Assembly (NCBI GenBank): GCA_003290165.1
Contig: QNQO01006261.1
Coordinates: forward strand, 25,577 to 89,576
Length of the DNA: 64,000 nucleotides
Source: Berberis thunbergii
Lineage: Eukaryota; Streptophyta; Magnoliopsida; Ranunculales; Berberidaceae
Reading direction: 5' to 3'
The notes beneath the pieces were generated by a model. That model was not told the DNA's origin. It saw only the letters and a program-made list of their open reading frames with translations, and did no database searches. The first letter of the stretch is position 1. Every line of letters begins with the position of its first letter. Of the stretch, positions 44,571 to 55,110 are shown piece after piece. A program made the translations under genes and the position numbers.

Positions 44571-46225
44571 GTGTTGGTGCATCTACGTCTAAGTCAAAAC
44601 ATGTTGCATCCCCATCTGACAAGGAGGCTGATAAAGCCTCGCCTTCTACAGATGCCCATGTTGACTCTAACCCCACTCAAGCATCTTACTTGCCTAGAGC
44701 CCCGTTTCCATCACGGTTAGCTCCTGCTAAGAAAGGAACAAATGTAACCGATGTAATGGACATTTTTAGACAAGTCCACATAAATATCCCACTACTCGAT
44801 GCTATCAAGCAAGTTCCTAGCTACGCCAAGTTTTTGAAGGATCTTTGCACACAGAAGCGGAAGCTACATGTGCAAAAGAGAGCCTTCCTCACCGAGCAAG
44901 TGAGCTCCATTATTCAACACAGAACCCCGCCTAAGTATAGAGATCCTGGTTGCCCGACTATTTCTTGTATTATCGGTGACCATATGATAGATAAGGCATT
45001 ATTGGATTTAGGGGCGAGTGTTAATTTATTGCCATATTCTGTTTATGAACAATTAGGTCTCGGTGGGTTGAAATCGACTAGAGTAACACTGCAATTGGCA
45101 GATCGGTCTGTCAGAGTCCCCCGCGGTGTTATAGAGGATGTGATTATCAAGGTTGAAAAATTTTATTACCCTGTGGACTTTATAGTTCTTGATACACAAC
45201 CAGTTCACAATCCCTCTAGTCACATTCCTGTCATTTTGGGTCGACCATTCTTAGCCACATCCAATGCCATTATTAACTACAGGAATGGAATTATGAAATT
45301 GTCATTTGGCAACATGACCGTCGAACGCAACGTTTTTAATGTTAGTCAACAACCTCTCGAGCCCGAGGATGTTTGTGTGGTTGACATAATTGAGAGTTCG
45401 ATGGAGAATTCCTTATTGGAGTCTGTATCAGATGATCCCTTAGCAGCATGCTTGACTCACTTCGGTTTAAACTTTGATGTTGATGATTCCATTAGGGGAG
45501 TCAATGATTTGCTTGACTCAGTCCCCATTGTGGATCCTAGTTATAAATGGAAGTCTAAAGTGGAACTCCTTCCACTCAGTGAGTCAAAATTGAACCTTTC
45601 TACTGATACTATTGGAGTCTCTGACCCATTCCCTTTTTCGCGTGTTCATGATGACCCATTTGACATAGGTCCTCCTTGTGACTTCTACATGAAGTCTGAT
45701 CCTCAGTATTCCTTGGAGAGACTACATGCCATAGGTTGTGCTAATTCTAGGTTTGGGGGTGTTGTTACGTTGTCTAACTCATCATCTTGGTGTAGTTCAT
45801 TTTGTTATGATGAACCTGTACCACCCGACATATTTATAGGCATACCACTTTCCATCCCTTTCATATTGATTGATGCTACCTATATGGATCCATTGTTGGT
45901 AAGAGATGATTTCAATTTTCACCATCCTGATGTGGAAAGTCTCCAATCTTCTGATTTGGAACCAGACTTAGGATGTTCCATTTTAGGAGTAAGGGATGCT
46001 CCTTTGTTGCATATCACTACTTGCGACCTATTCATGTTTAAGATCCATATTGACTTCCAAGGAATGCGAGCTTCTTTACCATTTCTATATGATTTTAGAT
46101 GGTGTCCTTGCAGCTTTTGGGATGTGCTAGTATATCTTGTGTCGCATGTGGTTGCTATTTTTGAGTGGACTGATCCTCAACTTTTCAGGTTGTTGGTATA
46201 CGATTCCTTCACCCTTTGGAGGTGA
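44558..46225 (+). CDS. E2 protease plus conserved region of unknown function, 555 codons
   Basis: Continuation of gag in another frame. Gag-protease linker: PSYAKFLKDLCTQKRKLHV, KRAFLTEQVSSIIQHRTPPK, YRDPGCPTISCIIGDHMI. Retropepsin-like aspartic protease: ALLDLGASVNLLPYSVYEQL (active site DLGAS at about residue 150, where many have DTGA) and VILGRPFLATSNAIIN. Reverse transcriptase would be expected next; instead there is FDVDDSIRGVNDLLDSVPIV, DPSYKWKSKVELLPLSESKL, EPVPPDIFI, FHHPDVESLQSSDLEPDLGC and FWDVLVYLVSHVVAIFEWTD + PQLFRLLVYD, then a stop. That C-terminal region is shared with E1. No known domain is recognised in it. It may derive from the pol-env interval of an Athila ancestor. Confidence 0.88.
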   Translation: MPDLSVGASTSKSKHVASPSDKEADKASPSTDAHVDSNPTQASYLPRAPFPSRLAPAKKGTNVTDVMDIFRQVHINIPLLDAIKQVPSYAKFLKDLCTQKRKLHVQKRAFLTEQVSSIIQHRTPPKYRDPGCPTISCIIGDHMIDKALLDLGASVNLLPYSVYEQLGLGGLKSTRVTLQLADRSVRVPRGVIEDVIIKVEKFYYPVDFIVLDTQPVHNPSSHIPVILGRPFLATSNAIINYRNGIMKLSFGNMTVERNVFNVSQQPLEPEDVCVVDIIESSMENSLLESVSDDPLAACLTHFGLNFDVDDSIRGVNDLLDSVPIVDPSYKWKSKVELLPLSESKLNLSTDTIGVSDPFPFSRVHDDPFDIGPPCDFYMKSDPQYSLERLHAIGCANSRFGGVVTLSNSSSWCSSFCYDEPVPPDIFIGIPLSIPFILIDATYMDPLLVRDDFNFHHPDVESLQSSDLEPDLGCSILGVRDAPLLHITTCDLFMFKIHIDFQGMRASLPFLYDFRWCPCSFWDVLVYLVSHVVAIFEWTDPQLFRLLVYDSFTLWR

Positions 46226-46336
46226 ATGCTCCCTCTGTTCTTCCTCGTCACTTCATGATATATCTTTCATGAGGGAGAATATATGTCTTTGTTGGTATAC
46301 GATTCCTTCACCCTTTGGAGGTGAATGCTCCCTCTG
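46193..46336 (+). repeat. 45-bp direct repeat at the broken end of E2
   Basis: TTGGTATACGATTCCTTCAC .. GGTGAATGCTCCCTCTG is found at 46193-46237 and again at 46292-46336. F-LTR sequence begins just after the second copy. It looks like a repair scar at the breakpoint of the inverted duplication. Confidence 0.85.
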
Positions 46337-46659
46337 GGACCCCTTTGTTTAGATTTTGTTCCAATAACAAGAAAGGTGGGTTTGTCTATGTTCATCCATA
46401 TTACTTCTTTGTTCCACCAAATTTCAAAATTAATTTCCTTTATTTTTTCTTTGGTTCTCTTTATTAATCTTTGGCTTGAGTGTCTCATGCTCCACTTCGT
46501 TAATTTGTTTATGAATTTTCAAATTTGCCACGCTAATGCAGTTTTGTCATTTAAACTCCAAATCCTACAAAACTAAAGTAATTAAACTAAAATACACTTT
46601 TTGAAACACTAACAAATATAAATTATGAGGTATATTATGTAATAATTATGTGAATAATA
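46337..46659 (-). mobile_element. F LTR, first ~320 bp, inverted
   Basis: Minus strand from 46659: TTATTCACATAATTATTACA, then sequence parallel to 61591-61918 (TTTGGAGTTTAAATGACAAA, CATGAGACACTCAAGCCAAA). It stops abruptly at the E2 junction. Confidence 0.85.
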
Positions 46660-47490
46660 GGTGTCCTGACTTACTTTTCTCTCATATAAAATCCGGTTGT
46701 GTAAGTCTGACTTGTGTGTCCAGACTTTCTTAGCTCATATATAAATCCTGGGCGTGTAAGTCTGATTTGGGTGTCCTGACTTACTTAACTCACCCGGCAG
46801 TCTGATTCTAGAGTCGGATCGATTGATCGGTCTAATAATAGATTGACCGGCTTTGGTGAAATTTGGGCATGTGAGTCTGACTTAGTTGTCCTGACTTACT
46901 TAGCTCGCCTGACAGTCTGATTTCAGAGTCAGATCGATTGATCAATGAATAGCCGCAGAATAATAATAGAACAGATGCCTTGGGTTTAATGACAACACTC
47001 TGTAGGGGCGCTCCTTATTCTGTGGGCATTCAGGGCCTTTGTTGTTTTCCATTGCGTGTGTTGGGCCGAATTTGGCAGGGCATAAGCCTGGGCCCATTAG
47101 TTGAGGGATCCAATTAGAAAAAATCTTTATGAATTAGCGTGCTAGGGATACGACGCATTCTGTGAGATGGTTCAGTATCGATTACCTTACCACAGTTAAT
47201 GGGGCTACTTGCAGAGTCATTAATTCGAACGATGTGGACTTGTGCAGTTTCCATCGAAACCATCATTTTCTCGATTTCCCGTACGACATTTAATGTTGAA
47301 TTAACTGCTCGTTGATGCCTTTACGAACGCCATTTCGCCTATATATGGGTTGTCTATTCTGTGTTCAATCACTGCAATGAAAATAGTAGAGCATGTTAAT
47401 TAATTGAATTTTACCAAAAAGTTTACTTTGGGTTTTCCAAAGGTTGAAGGAAGATCTCCCTCACTGGAGTATTCAAATGTTCTGACATTT
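46660..47490 (+). promoter_or_regulatory. Promoter-like block with four repeated units and a TATA box (possible LTR)
   Basis: Units of the form GTAAGTCTGACTTGNGTGTC + CTGACTTACTTAGCTCA recur about four times at 46661-46920. CCTATATATGGG at about 47337-47348 looks like a TATA box in plus orientation. The block could be a solo LTR inserted in B gag, because B-like sequence starts right after it, but no target duplication was proved. The inverted copy is 60770-61590. Confidence 0.5.
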
Positions 47491-47494
47491 GCAC

Positions 47495-47991
47495 CTATAA
47501 GTCTTGATAAGACTTGATATTTTGTGGTGTCCCCTGATCTGGGTCGGCACAGTGTTGATCCCTTGAGATCTTGTAACATCTCATTATATTTTGCAGAAGA
47601 AGTACAAACTGTTCCTCAGGGGGCTGGTCTGTTTTCCATCTTTTGTGGCTCCCGAGTTCCCATTCGCCATTGTTATTGAGAGAATCTAGGATGTTGGACA
47701 AACTGGTATTGAGAGAGGCAACAAACCTGGACCCGACATATTTTGGGCGACTCGAGTCGATATTGTTGTATGTGCGCATCCTCTTGTTATTGTCATCGTC
47801 CTCTTTTTTATCCTTTGGATCAGAGGGTTTCTTCTTTGACTCTGCCTCTCTTTTGGTTGCCAACATTCTGTCCATAGTGACGTATCTTCAAGCATTTCTA
47901 AGCAAGTATGTCATATTGGTTGGGGGTCCAGGGTGAGGAAGTCATAGAGTTTTCCACTTCTCAGACGCGAAGTGAAAGCCGTGACAGCGGT
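47495..47991 (-). pseudogene. Element B gag fragment (left arm copy)
   Basis: From about 47875 downward: MDRMLATKREAESKKKPSDP, KDKKEDDDNNKRMRTYNNID, SSRPKYVGSRFVASLNTSLS, NGEWELGSHKRWKTDQPPEE, QNIKSYQDL. This is an open frame of 126 codons, better kept than the copies at 38082 and 60264. It adjoins GCGGT (47987-47991), the complement of the A4 target site. Confidence 0.85.
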
Positions 47992-48649
47992 TGTGGAAGC
48001 CAAAAATAATCCTTAGCAAAAGGATATAAAAGCCTGAAGATTTGGGTCATTCCCGAAAGCCCTAACCACGAAAGATACAAGCACAGAAAGCCCAAGTCTG
48101 GACCCAATGCAACTCAACAGAACACTCTTCTTTCTGCAGAGGAATAGTATTCGGCACTGACCACCATGCTTAGCTTAGCACACAAATCTATAGGATAAGT
48201 CTTTCCAAATGGGAAGTTATAACCATTAATGTGAAGTTGTAACTATTAATCGGAAGTTACAACCATTGACGGAAGTTACAACCACCAACGGGAGGTTACA
48301 ACCATCTACGAAAGTTACAATTACCTAAGAGAAGTTACAACCGCTTGGAAGAACATCACTCACTCATCTGCCACATGTCTCATTCATCTGCCACGAGTTC
48401 CACTCATCTGCCAAATGTTGACTTGTTCTGCCTCTATAAATAGCCAAACACATAGCCATTTGGAGGTAATTCTTTCTTGATTCACAATTCTCTCTTTAAA
48501 TACAAAGATATAAATACTTTCCTGAAGACATTATTCTAACTTTGGCATCCGAGTCCCCGTGGCAGGCACCACACCGGTGTCAAGAATTAATCTTCATCTT
48601 ATGCGCTCTGCGTGATCAGCACGTGATCTGGTTGAAATTTGCATCCACA
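47992..48649 (+). repeat. Family A LTR (left arm)
   Basis: TGTGGAAGCCAAAAATAATC ... TTTGCATCCACA, 658 bp. It is followed by the A leader and a gag start (ATG at 48798, MVGTRKKN-type) that is cut after about 12 codons. Same copy as the A4 5' LTR in descent: the neighbouring target site and B gag are identical in arrangement. Confidence 0.88.
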
Positions 48650-48837
48650 AATTGTTGCTTTCAATGAAAAATTGAATCAAACTCATTGCATGCTCTGTTC
48701 CATTCATAAAAAAAACTTTCATCATAAAAAAACTTTCATTTTTTCACTTTAATTTACTTTCACAAACACTTTCATTGTCAAAGTTCTTTTTAGTACAATG
48801 GTGGGAACTCGAAAAAAAAATTAGCAAAAATAAGAGA

Positions 48838-50679
48838 AATTCTACCTGTTGAGGAAATGGGCGAGGGAGGGTGGGTCGCACGTGCTCCTGCCTTGTTTCA
48901 AAAAAAAAAAAAAGGGAATCAAAATTTTGGGGGAGAGCTCTCCCTCTCCCCATTTCCATCTCGACAGAGACAGAGAAGAAGCAAGTCCCCCTTCGAATCC
49001 ACCGAGGAATAGTGAAGTCGATCCCTCTCTTTCTCCCCCGAAGATTGACAGTCCCTCCCTCTCGATAGTCCTTGAGAAGACGAAGACGAGACGAACACCC
49101 TCTTCCAAAAGGTAAAGCTTCCACCTTTCTTTTAGTTTATTTTCCCTCTCATTCTCTCCCTTTTTGTGTGTGATTTCTTGTTGGGGATTTCTACTTTATA
49201 CTAGATCTAGGGTTTCTTTGCTTTGATATTGAATTGAAACCCAAAATCGAGCAAAAATATATATATAATTCGATTTCATATTCTAGGTTTATGGATTTTA
49301 TAAACCCAAGATCTAGGGTTTATGGAATTTGAACAAATGGGGTTTTTATATTTGTGGTGTGCAATCTTCATTTCTGTGTTTTAGCAAAAAAAAAAAAATT
49401 CGATTTCAGGTCTATCATTTCTGTGTTTTAGCCAAAAAAATTTACCTGTAAAGTTTTTCTCCTTTTGACTCAGATTTGTCTATAAAATGTTTTTTTTTGG
49501 GAGATCAGGTCTATTAATATCAAGTTATCAACTATGTTGGTTGTTGTTTACACTGTTGCTCTGTAAAAGTTGTCTCTTTAGAGGTATGATGAGTTGGTTT
49601 AGGTTTATGCCTATGAAGTTGTTTGGTTTGGGATTTTGTTCTTTGGTTCATTCATGAATGTTCACTAACCAACACAAAAAGTTCCAATACAACTTTTTTT
49701 TTTGAAGAAACATTTTCCTCATCCACCTACATAACAAAGGAAAAAAACTTTGATGGAAAAAAGAAAAGCCATTGTTAAGTACAATGTTGAGGTGTCCATA
49801 TAATACAACAGAGATTATAATGGTATTATGCTTGTAAATGGTGGTTTTATTGTTATGGTGCTTTTACTGATTAAATGTTTGGTTAGTGAAAAGAGTTACC
49901 CTTGATCACAATTCTTGACTTACTCTGTTTAGCCGTAAATACTGCTCTTACTTCATGCATTGCTCGGTGATGATATATAGACTCCACATAGAAGAAAAAC
50001 TATATGAAAAGTTGTTGATATATATTGCATACCAAGAAATCTATATGGAAAAGTTTATAAACTATCTAGTTTGATCTTACAGTTAATCCTCAAGTGTAAA
50101 CCAAGAAATTGGCTTGAGGTTGTAATCAATCTCTAGTATAGTGTAGAGAATTTTTTGTATTTTGTTATATCTTTCTATATTTCTTGTACATATTAAATAA
50201 ATAAAATCCTTTCTCTATCTCTGACTATCCAAGATCTGTTATTAATTAAACATCTCGTTATACTAGTTGAACCCTAATATCGGCACCGTTCGTTCTAACA
50301 GATCAAAGATAGAATCTCTGTATTGATTCTATGTTTTGTATTTCATTTCTGTTTTGATTTCTGCATATCATACTGCTTATCATCTCTTTGTGATTAGCCA
50401 TTGTTGTCGTTATAATGAAAATAAAATTAAGGCTTTGATTGGTATTGCTTTGTTGGAGCACATGGGCTAAAGCATGCCATTATTGTTTATTTTCTTCTTC
50501 TTTTCTTTCAAAACTTTCTAAAACTGTTCTTGCATGAACATCTCGTTATACTAGCTCACACCTAGTATCGGCACCGTTCGCTTGAATAGTTTAAAGAAAT
50601 GTATTTTGAATATCTTGTTTTATTTGTTATAGTTTATAACAAATACATTTTTGATAATTTATAAACAAACATTACATGA
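48838..50679 (+). promoter_or_regulatory. 5'UTR exon, first intron and probable promoter of the FAR1-related pseudogene (left arm)
   Basis: 48900-49110 is CT-rich (CTCTCCCTCTCCCC, TCCCTCCCTCTCGATAGTCC) and ends CCAAAAGGTAAAGC, a good donor. A long AT-rich intron follows, with telo-box words (CTAGGGTTT). The same exon and intron exist in inverted form at 57830-59430. An older transposon end may lie near 48836, where family A gag is abruptly replaced. No coding sequence. Confidence 0.5.
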
Positions 50680-52790
50680 ATGGATAGTGTAGAAGATAAT
50701 GATTCTATGTTGGTGTAAGAAAATGTAGAAGAGGTGAGGGAACCTAAAGATGGGATGGAATTCGTCAACCTTGATGAGTTCCAACGATTTTATCATGAAT
50801 ATGGTAATAGAAAGGGATTTCCAGTGAAAATAATGACTACTGAAAAAGATGGTGATGGGAAACCTACGTTCATTCAGTTTCATGTGGTCGGGCTGGGACG
50901 CAAAGAGGTGATGGACAAAAAATGTTTTGGGATTGCGTCCGTCGACCAAATGTGGTTGTAAGGCTAAGATTAAAGGTCATATACGGGTTGATGGAACAGT
51001 TTTAGTGAAAAGAGTAAAACTTGATCACCAATCACGCGTTAAGCCCTAGTAAATGAAAATTTTATCAAAAGAACAGATCTATGAGCTCGTATGTCAAGAA
51101 GAAGCTTGAATATAATGATAGGGCAGGTATTAGACCAAATAAGAGTTTTCGTCATGTTTGGTCGAAGTTGGTGGGCATGAAAATTTGCCTTTTTCCCAAA
51201 AAGATTGTTACAATTATTTGGACAAAGTTGGGAAGTTGATACTTGGTGAGGGGGATGCGATGGCTCTTCATAACTACTTTCAAAGAATGCAAGCTAATAA
51301 TGCTGATTTCTTTTATATGATGGATTTGGATGATGAAGGTAGGTTGAGAAATGTATTTTGGGCTGACGCATGGAGCAAGCAGTTACAAGGAGTTTGGGGA
51401 TGTTGTTACATTTGACACTACATACTTGACAAATAAGTATGAGATGCCATTTGCTCCTTTTGTTGGGGTGAATCATCATGGGTCAGTCAATTCTTTTGGA
51501 TGTGGATTGATATGTGGTGATATGTGGTGAGGCGATTGAAGAATTTGTATGGCTTTTTCAAACATGGCTCGTGTGTATGAATGACAATGCTCCTTCTACT
51601 ATAATCACTGATCAAGATAGGGCAATGAAGAGGGCCATTGAAATTGTATTTCTCAGCACACAACACAGATGGTGCTTGTGGCATATCATGAAGAAGTTGC
51701 CTGAAAAACTGTATGGTTGCAATCAATATGAGGCGATCAAGTTTGCAATGCAAAGAGCAATTTATGGTTCCCTATCTCATGATGAGTTTGAAGAAAATTG
51801 CATGGTTTTAGTGATAAATATAGTCTGCATGAAAATGACTTGGGTGGATAATACTATGAAAGGATGCGATGGGTGGCAATATTTCAAGGAAATGGTTTTT
51901 GGGCGGGATGTCTTCAACTCAAAGGAGTGAAAGCATGAATGCATTTTTTATGGTTATGTTAATTCGAAGACCACATTGAAGCAATTCGTAAAACAGATGA
52001 GAATGCACAACGAAGTAAAGTCCAAAAGGAAGTTGAATAGGACTTTAAATCTTTTAGCCGAAGGATTCCATGCATTACTCCTTATGCAATAGAGAAAAAT
52101 TTCAAAATGCTTACACTACAAAAAAAATTTAAAGAGATCCAACAAGAGATAGCAGGGTATCTATGTTGTAGAATTTTGGGTGAAGATATGGATGGGGGAG
52201 GCTGTGAGTGTACACTATTAACACGACTTACTGATAAATGATAGCAACGATCGGTCCATTATGTAGTCTCTTTAAATGTTGACGACTTTGGCATCAAGTG
52301 TTAATTGTCAATTGTTTGAGTTCAGGGGGATTTTATGCAAACATATATTGAAAGTCTTGTTTGAAAGAGAGATTCATGATAACTATGTTCTTTCGGAGGT
52401 GGAGAAAGATGTTAGGAGGGCTCATACGAAGGTGAAAATTGTTATTCAGATTGGGGAATGAAGTATGAAAATGTGCGATTGAAAAGATGTGCAATGCCTT
52501 CTATGAAATGCTGAATTCGCGCTGAGGATGAAAAGAAGACATGTGAAGTTCAAGAATGGATCACTTTGAAGATGGAGCAATATAAAATTGTCGATGGTGA
52601 TGAGCATGTTGATTCACAGAGGTATTTGGAAGTGGGCACCACTACTTCTAGTTCTGCCATCTAGATTCATAGTCCATTAGCGGTTCGTAGCAAAGGATGA
52701 CCGTCTAAATCAAGGATGAATCCACTGTCGAGAAGATGTGTAAAAGGAGACAAAGGAAAAAAAGAAAAGACGCGCAAACGAATTAGGCCA
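50680..52790 (+). pseudogene. FAR1-related (FRS, MULE transposase-derived) pseudogene
   Basis: Starts MDSVEDNDSMLV, then an in-frame TAA. FAR1 DNA-binding domain: EFQRFYHEYGNRKGFPVKIM, CKAKIKGHIRVDGTVLVKRV (50740-51040). Then NNADFFYMMDLDDEGRLRNV (about 51296-51360). MULE transposase domain, across frameshifts: VVTFDTTYLTNKYEMPFAPF, FVWLFQTWLVCMNDNAPSTI, ITDQDRAMKRAIEIVF and HRWCLWHIMKKLPEKL (51395-51710), including the Asp residues of the DDE site. SWIM finger: NCQLFEFRGILCKHIL (about 52305-52350), where the first Cys appears lost. C-terminal SKGRPPKSRM-like region near 52690. At least five frame changes or stops. FRS proteins are domesticated Mutator-type transposases acting in far-red light signalling; related ones are still transposases. 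Which this was cannot be told. Confidence 0.93.
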
Positions 52791-54724
52791 TTGAGGCTAA
52801 TCTGGTATGTTTTGCAATGTTTTTATGAATGTATATTTTTTAAGTTACATATATTGAAAATTTTATTTACAAATGTCATTTGTAGGGTTTACAGTGTATG
52901 CCTTACGTTATGCCTCGTGAAAGCAATACGATGCCTAGTCAAAGCAATATACAAGTTTGTTTGTTATATTTACAAGGTATGAATCAGTAAGTATGTTTGC
53001 CCACTTATGATTTGTATGTTTGTTATCGTTAAGACTGATAATACGGGGTCACGTGATTTACAACCTGGAAGCGTTGATGAATTCTACTCGCTCCTCTCAC
53101 AGATACATATTTTGTATTTTGTATGATTCTCTTTGTACGGTTTGTTAGTTTGTTATGTGTTTTGTATGCCTCCTATTATTTCTTTTTTTATCAGTATTCA
53201 GGTTCAAGCCACAGAATGGACTATACAAATTATAGGTTATGATAAGGTTGGTGAAGCTTGTTCATGACTTTCATGTTTATTACTCTTGTTCATGCATTAT
53301 CATTTTAAAAACGACTGACATTATGCATTATCAATTTTCAGAATGTAAAGAAGACTGATTTTGTTTCTGAAATAAAAAAAGAATGTAAAGAAGACTTACA
53401 TGCTTTCAGAATGTAAAAAAAACTGACATTATGCATTACGTCATTTGACATTATGCTGAAGGTTTGGCAGACTGACAATATGCTGATACCCTGCTGGAGA
53501 AAGAATTAAAGTGAATTGGACTGACATTGGAGAAAGAATTGAAGTGAATTGGACTACATTATGCTGAAGATTTGGCAGACTTGATACTGTCAGTCTTTTC
53601 TAGATTATGTAATCAGCTTGTGTAGCAAATCAAACATTCTGTAATGAGCTTGTGTAGCTTCTGTAATGGCGTTCTAGATTACTGTCAGTAGACTAGCTTT
53701 GCTTGATTTGCATGTTATTACAATTTTGTTCAGGTTTTGTTCAGTAAACAATCAGTTACTGCTGCGATTTTGTTCAGTAGACTAGCTGCAATTTTGTTCA
53801 GATTACTGTCAGTAGACTAGCTTCTGCGATTTTGTTCAGTAGACTAGCTGCTGCTGTAATTCAGAATGTTTACAATCAGTTGCTGCTGAAATTTACAGAA
53901 ATTGTTCTATTTAGGTGCTTTGGCAACATCATAGCAAAAGCTATGGTTTTAGCAAGTGCTACTACAAACAATAACATTTACTCTCTCCATGACGCCCCTC
54001 ACTCACTCTCACTGTCTCATGTAAATGAATGAACGATGAACAATTGTATCTTACACATTTTTTTATATCGAAAGAGAACACCGCGGAATAACTCAACATT
54101 GGCAACCAAATCACAACGCTACCAAAGAGCAAGCACTAGATTAGTTAAAATAATATTTGCATCGATCCTCACGCATACCTTTTAGTTTTTGGATTGCAAA
54201 TAGGATGGCTCATTGGTGATCCAAGGCAGAACTTTGCTCATTCATAAAAAAGGACAGTAACATGGGAGATCCAATTGGGATTCAACAGAGATGACTCGGA
54301 TCAAACTGAATGAACATGCAGACCTATTCTAGATTTCTCTCTATTCTGGTAATTGATAATGTAACACGCCTATCAAAATTATCAACTACGGAAATGATAT
54401 CGATGGTGAATCATATGCATGATCTGGATGAAACATTAATAACCAACATCAAGGGGAGAAATAAGCTCTGCAGACAATACATGAAAAAACTACTCGTATC
54501 AGTAATGTATGTCCATTCTAGTTTTTACTAGAATCCTGGTATCATCCAAGCAACAAACCAAACTATAACAATCGATCTTTCTGTCTCGGATTAGTTTTCT
54601 CCTAACAAAAATGAAATGATAAATGCAAAAAAATCAATTTTATCGTCATCATCTTGAGTGTCAGTGAACAGAAATCAAACAGTGAGTAAGTCTTTGTGCA
54701 GACAAAGATACCCATTGAATGTTT
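52791..54724. other. Downstream of the FAR1 pseudogene; no gene, local repeats
   Basis: At about 53195-53235 the reading YSGSSHRMDYTNYRL resembles a last FRS exon. About 53290-53580 has repeated GAATGTAAAGAAGACT and GACATTATGC phrases. 53690-53870 has repeats of TTTTGTTCAGTAGACTAGCT. The remainder to 54724 is AT-rich with no recognisable coding sequence. Confidence 0.5.
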
Positions 54725-55110
54725 GCTTCAACACAGCAGCAAAGCAGCCTCTGCATTCTGTCTCAGATACTCATCCTCATTGAATGAATTTACCTCGTCT
54801 TTAATTGAGTGACATTGCTCGGAGATATGAGACTCTGAACATGTAGAATTGGACGAACAGGACCCAAGAAGCGATATTTCTGCTGTGTTAAGATAGGTTG
54901 GAAAGTTCTGCATTTGGGATTGAAGTAACCCAAAATCTTGTCATTAAACAGCAACAATACTTCGCCATTTTCTATCAACTTCAACATGATAGGAAAATCG
55001 ATTCTTGTGTCATCATTCAGTTTATGCCTATCAACTTCAACATGATAGGAAAATCGATTCTTGTGTCATCATTCAGTTTATGCCTATTTCTTTCATCGCC
55101 CCAAAAACAA
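54725..55110 (-). pseudogene. F-box-associated-domain-like fragment
   Basis: On the minus strand, from about 55005: DFPIMLKLIENGEVLLLFND, then KILGYFNPKCRTFQPILTQQ and LHVQSLISPSNVTQL before a stop. It is similar in style to the end of plant F-box proteins (NGEVLLxF..xxLxxYNPKxxxF, then SLISP). The F-box itself is not seen. Such proteins are substrate receptors of SCF ubiquitin ligases. The identification rests on a short motif. Confidence 0.5.
54973..55084. repeat. 56-bp perfect tandem duplication
   Basis: 54973-55028 and 55029-55084 are the same sequence (starting TATCAACTTCAACATGATAG). It lies within the F-box-like fragment and duplicates its DDTRIDFPIMLKL segment. Confidence 0.92.

Larger units (their letters stand above)
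39537..46336 (+). mobile_element. Family E element E2, 3' truncated
   Basis: 5' LTR 39537-41538, tRNA-Asp primer site, leader, gag and protease-plus-unknown ORF. No 3' LTR: the element ends at 46336, after a 45-bp local duplication, where inverted F-LTR sequence begins. Like E1 it has no reverse transcriptase or integrase. Its LTR is more diverged from the E1 LTRs than those are from each other, so it is an older or separate subfamily copy. Confidence 0.92.
46337..50780. repeat. Left arm of a large inverted duplication
   Basis: Reading outside in, the arm contains: F LTR start (complement, 46337-46659), promoter-like repeat block (46660-47490), B gag (complement, 47495-47991), A LTR and gag start (plus, 47992-48830), FAR1-gene 5'UTR and intron (48838-50679) and its first codons. 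The reverse complement of each block occurs in the same order in 57710-61918. Similarity is high by eye (perhaps about nine bases in ten in aligned stretches, not computed). About 200 bp at 50485-50679 has no counterpart. Confidence 0.9.

Noticed and set aside
48744..49124. Minus-strand 126-codon frame with RGGTCFFSVSVEMEMG
   Set aside because: Antisense of the CT-rich 5'UTR exon, open because of composition; its mirror at 59133-59375 differs by frame shifts.
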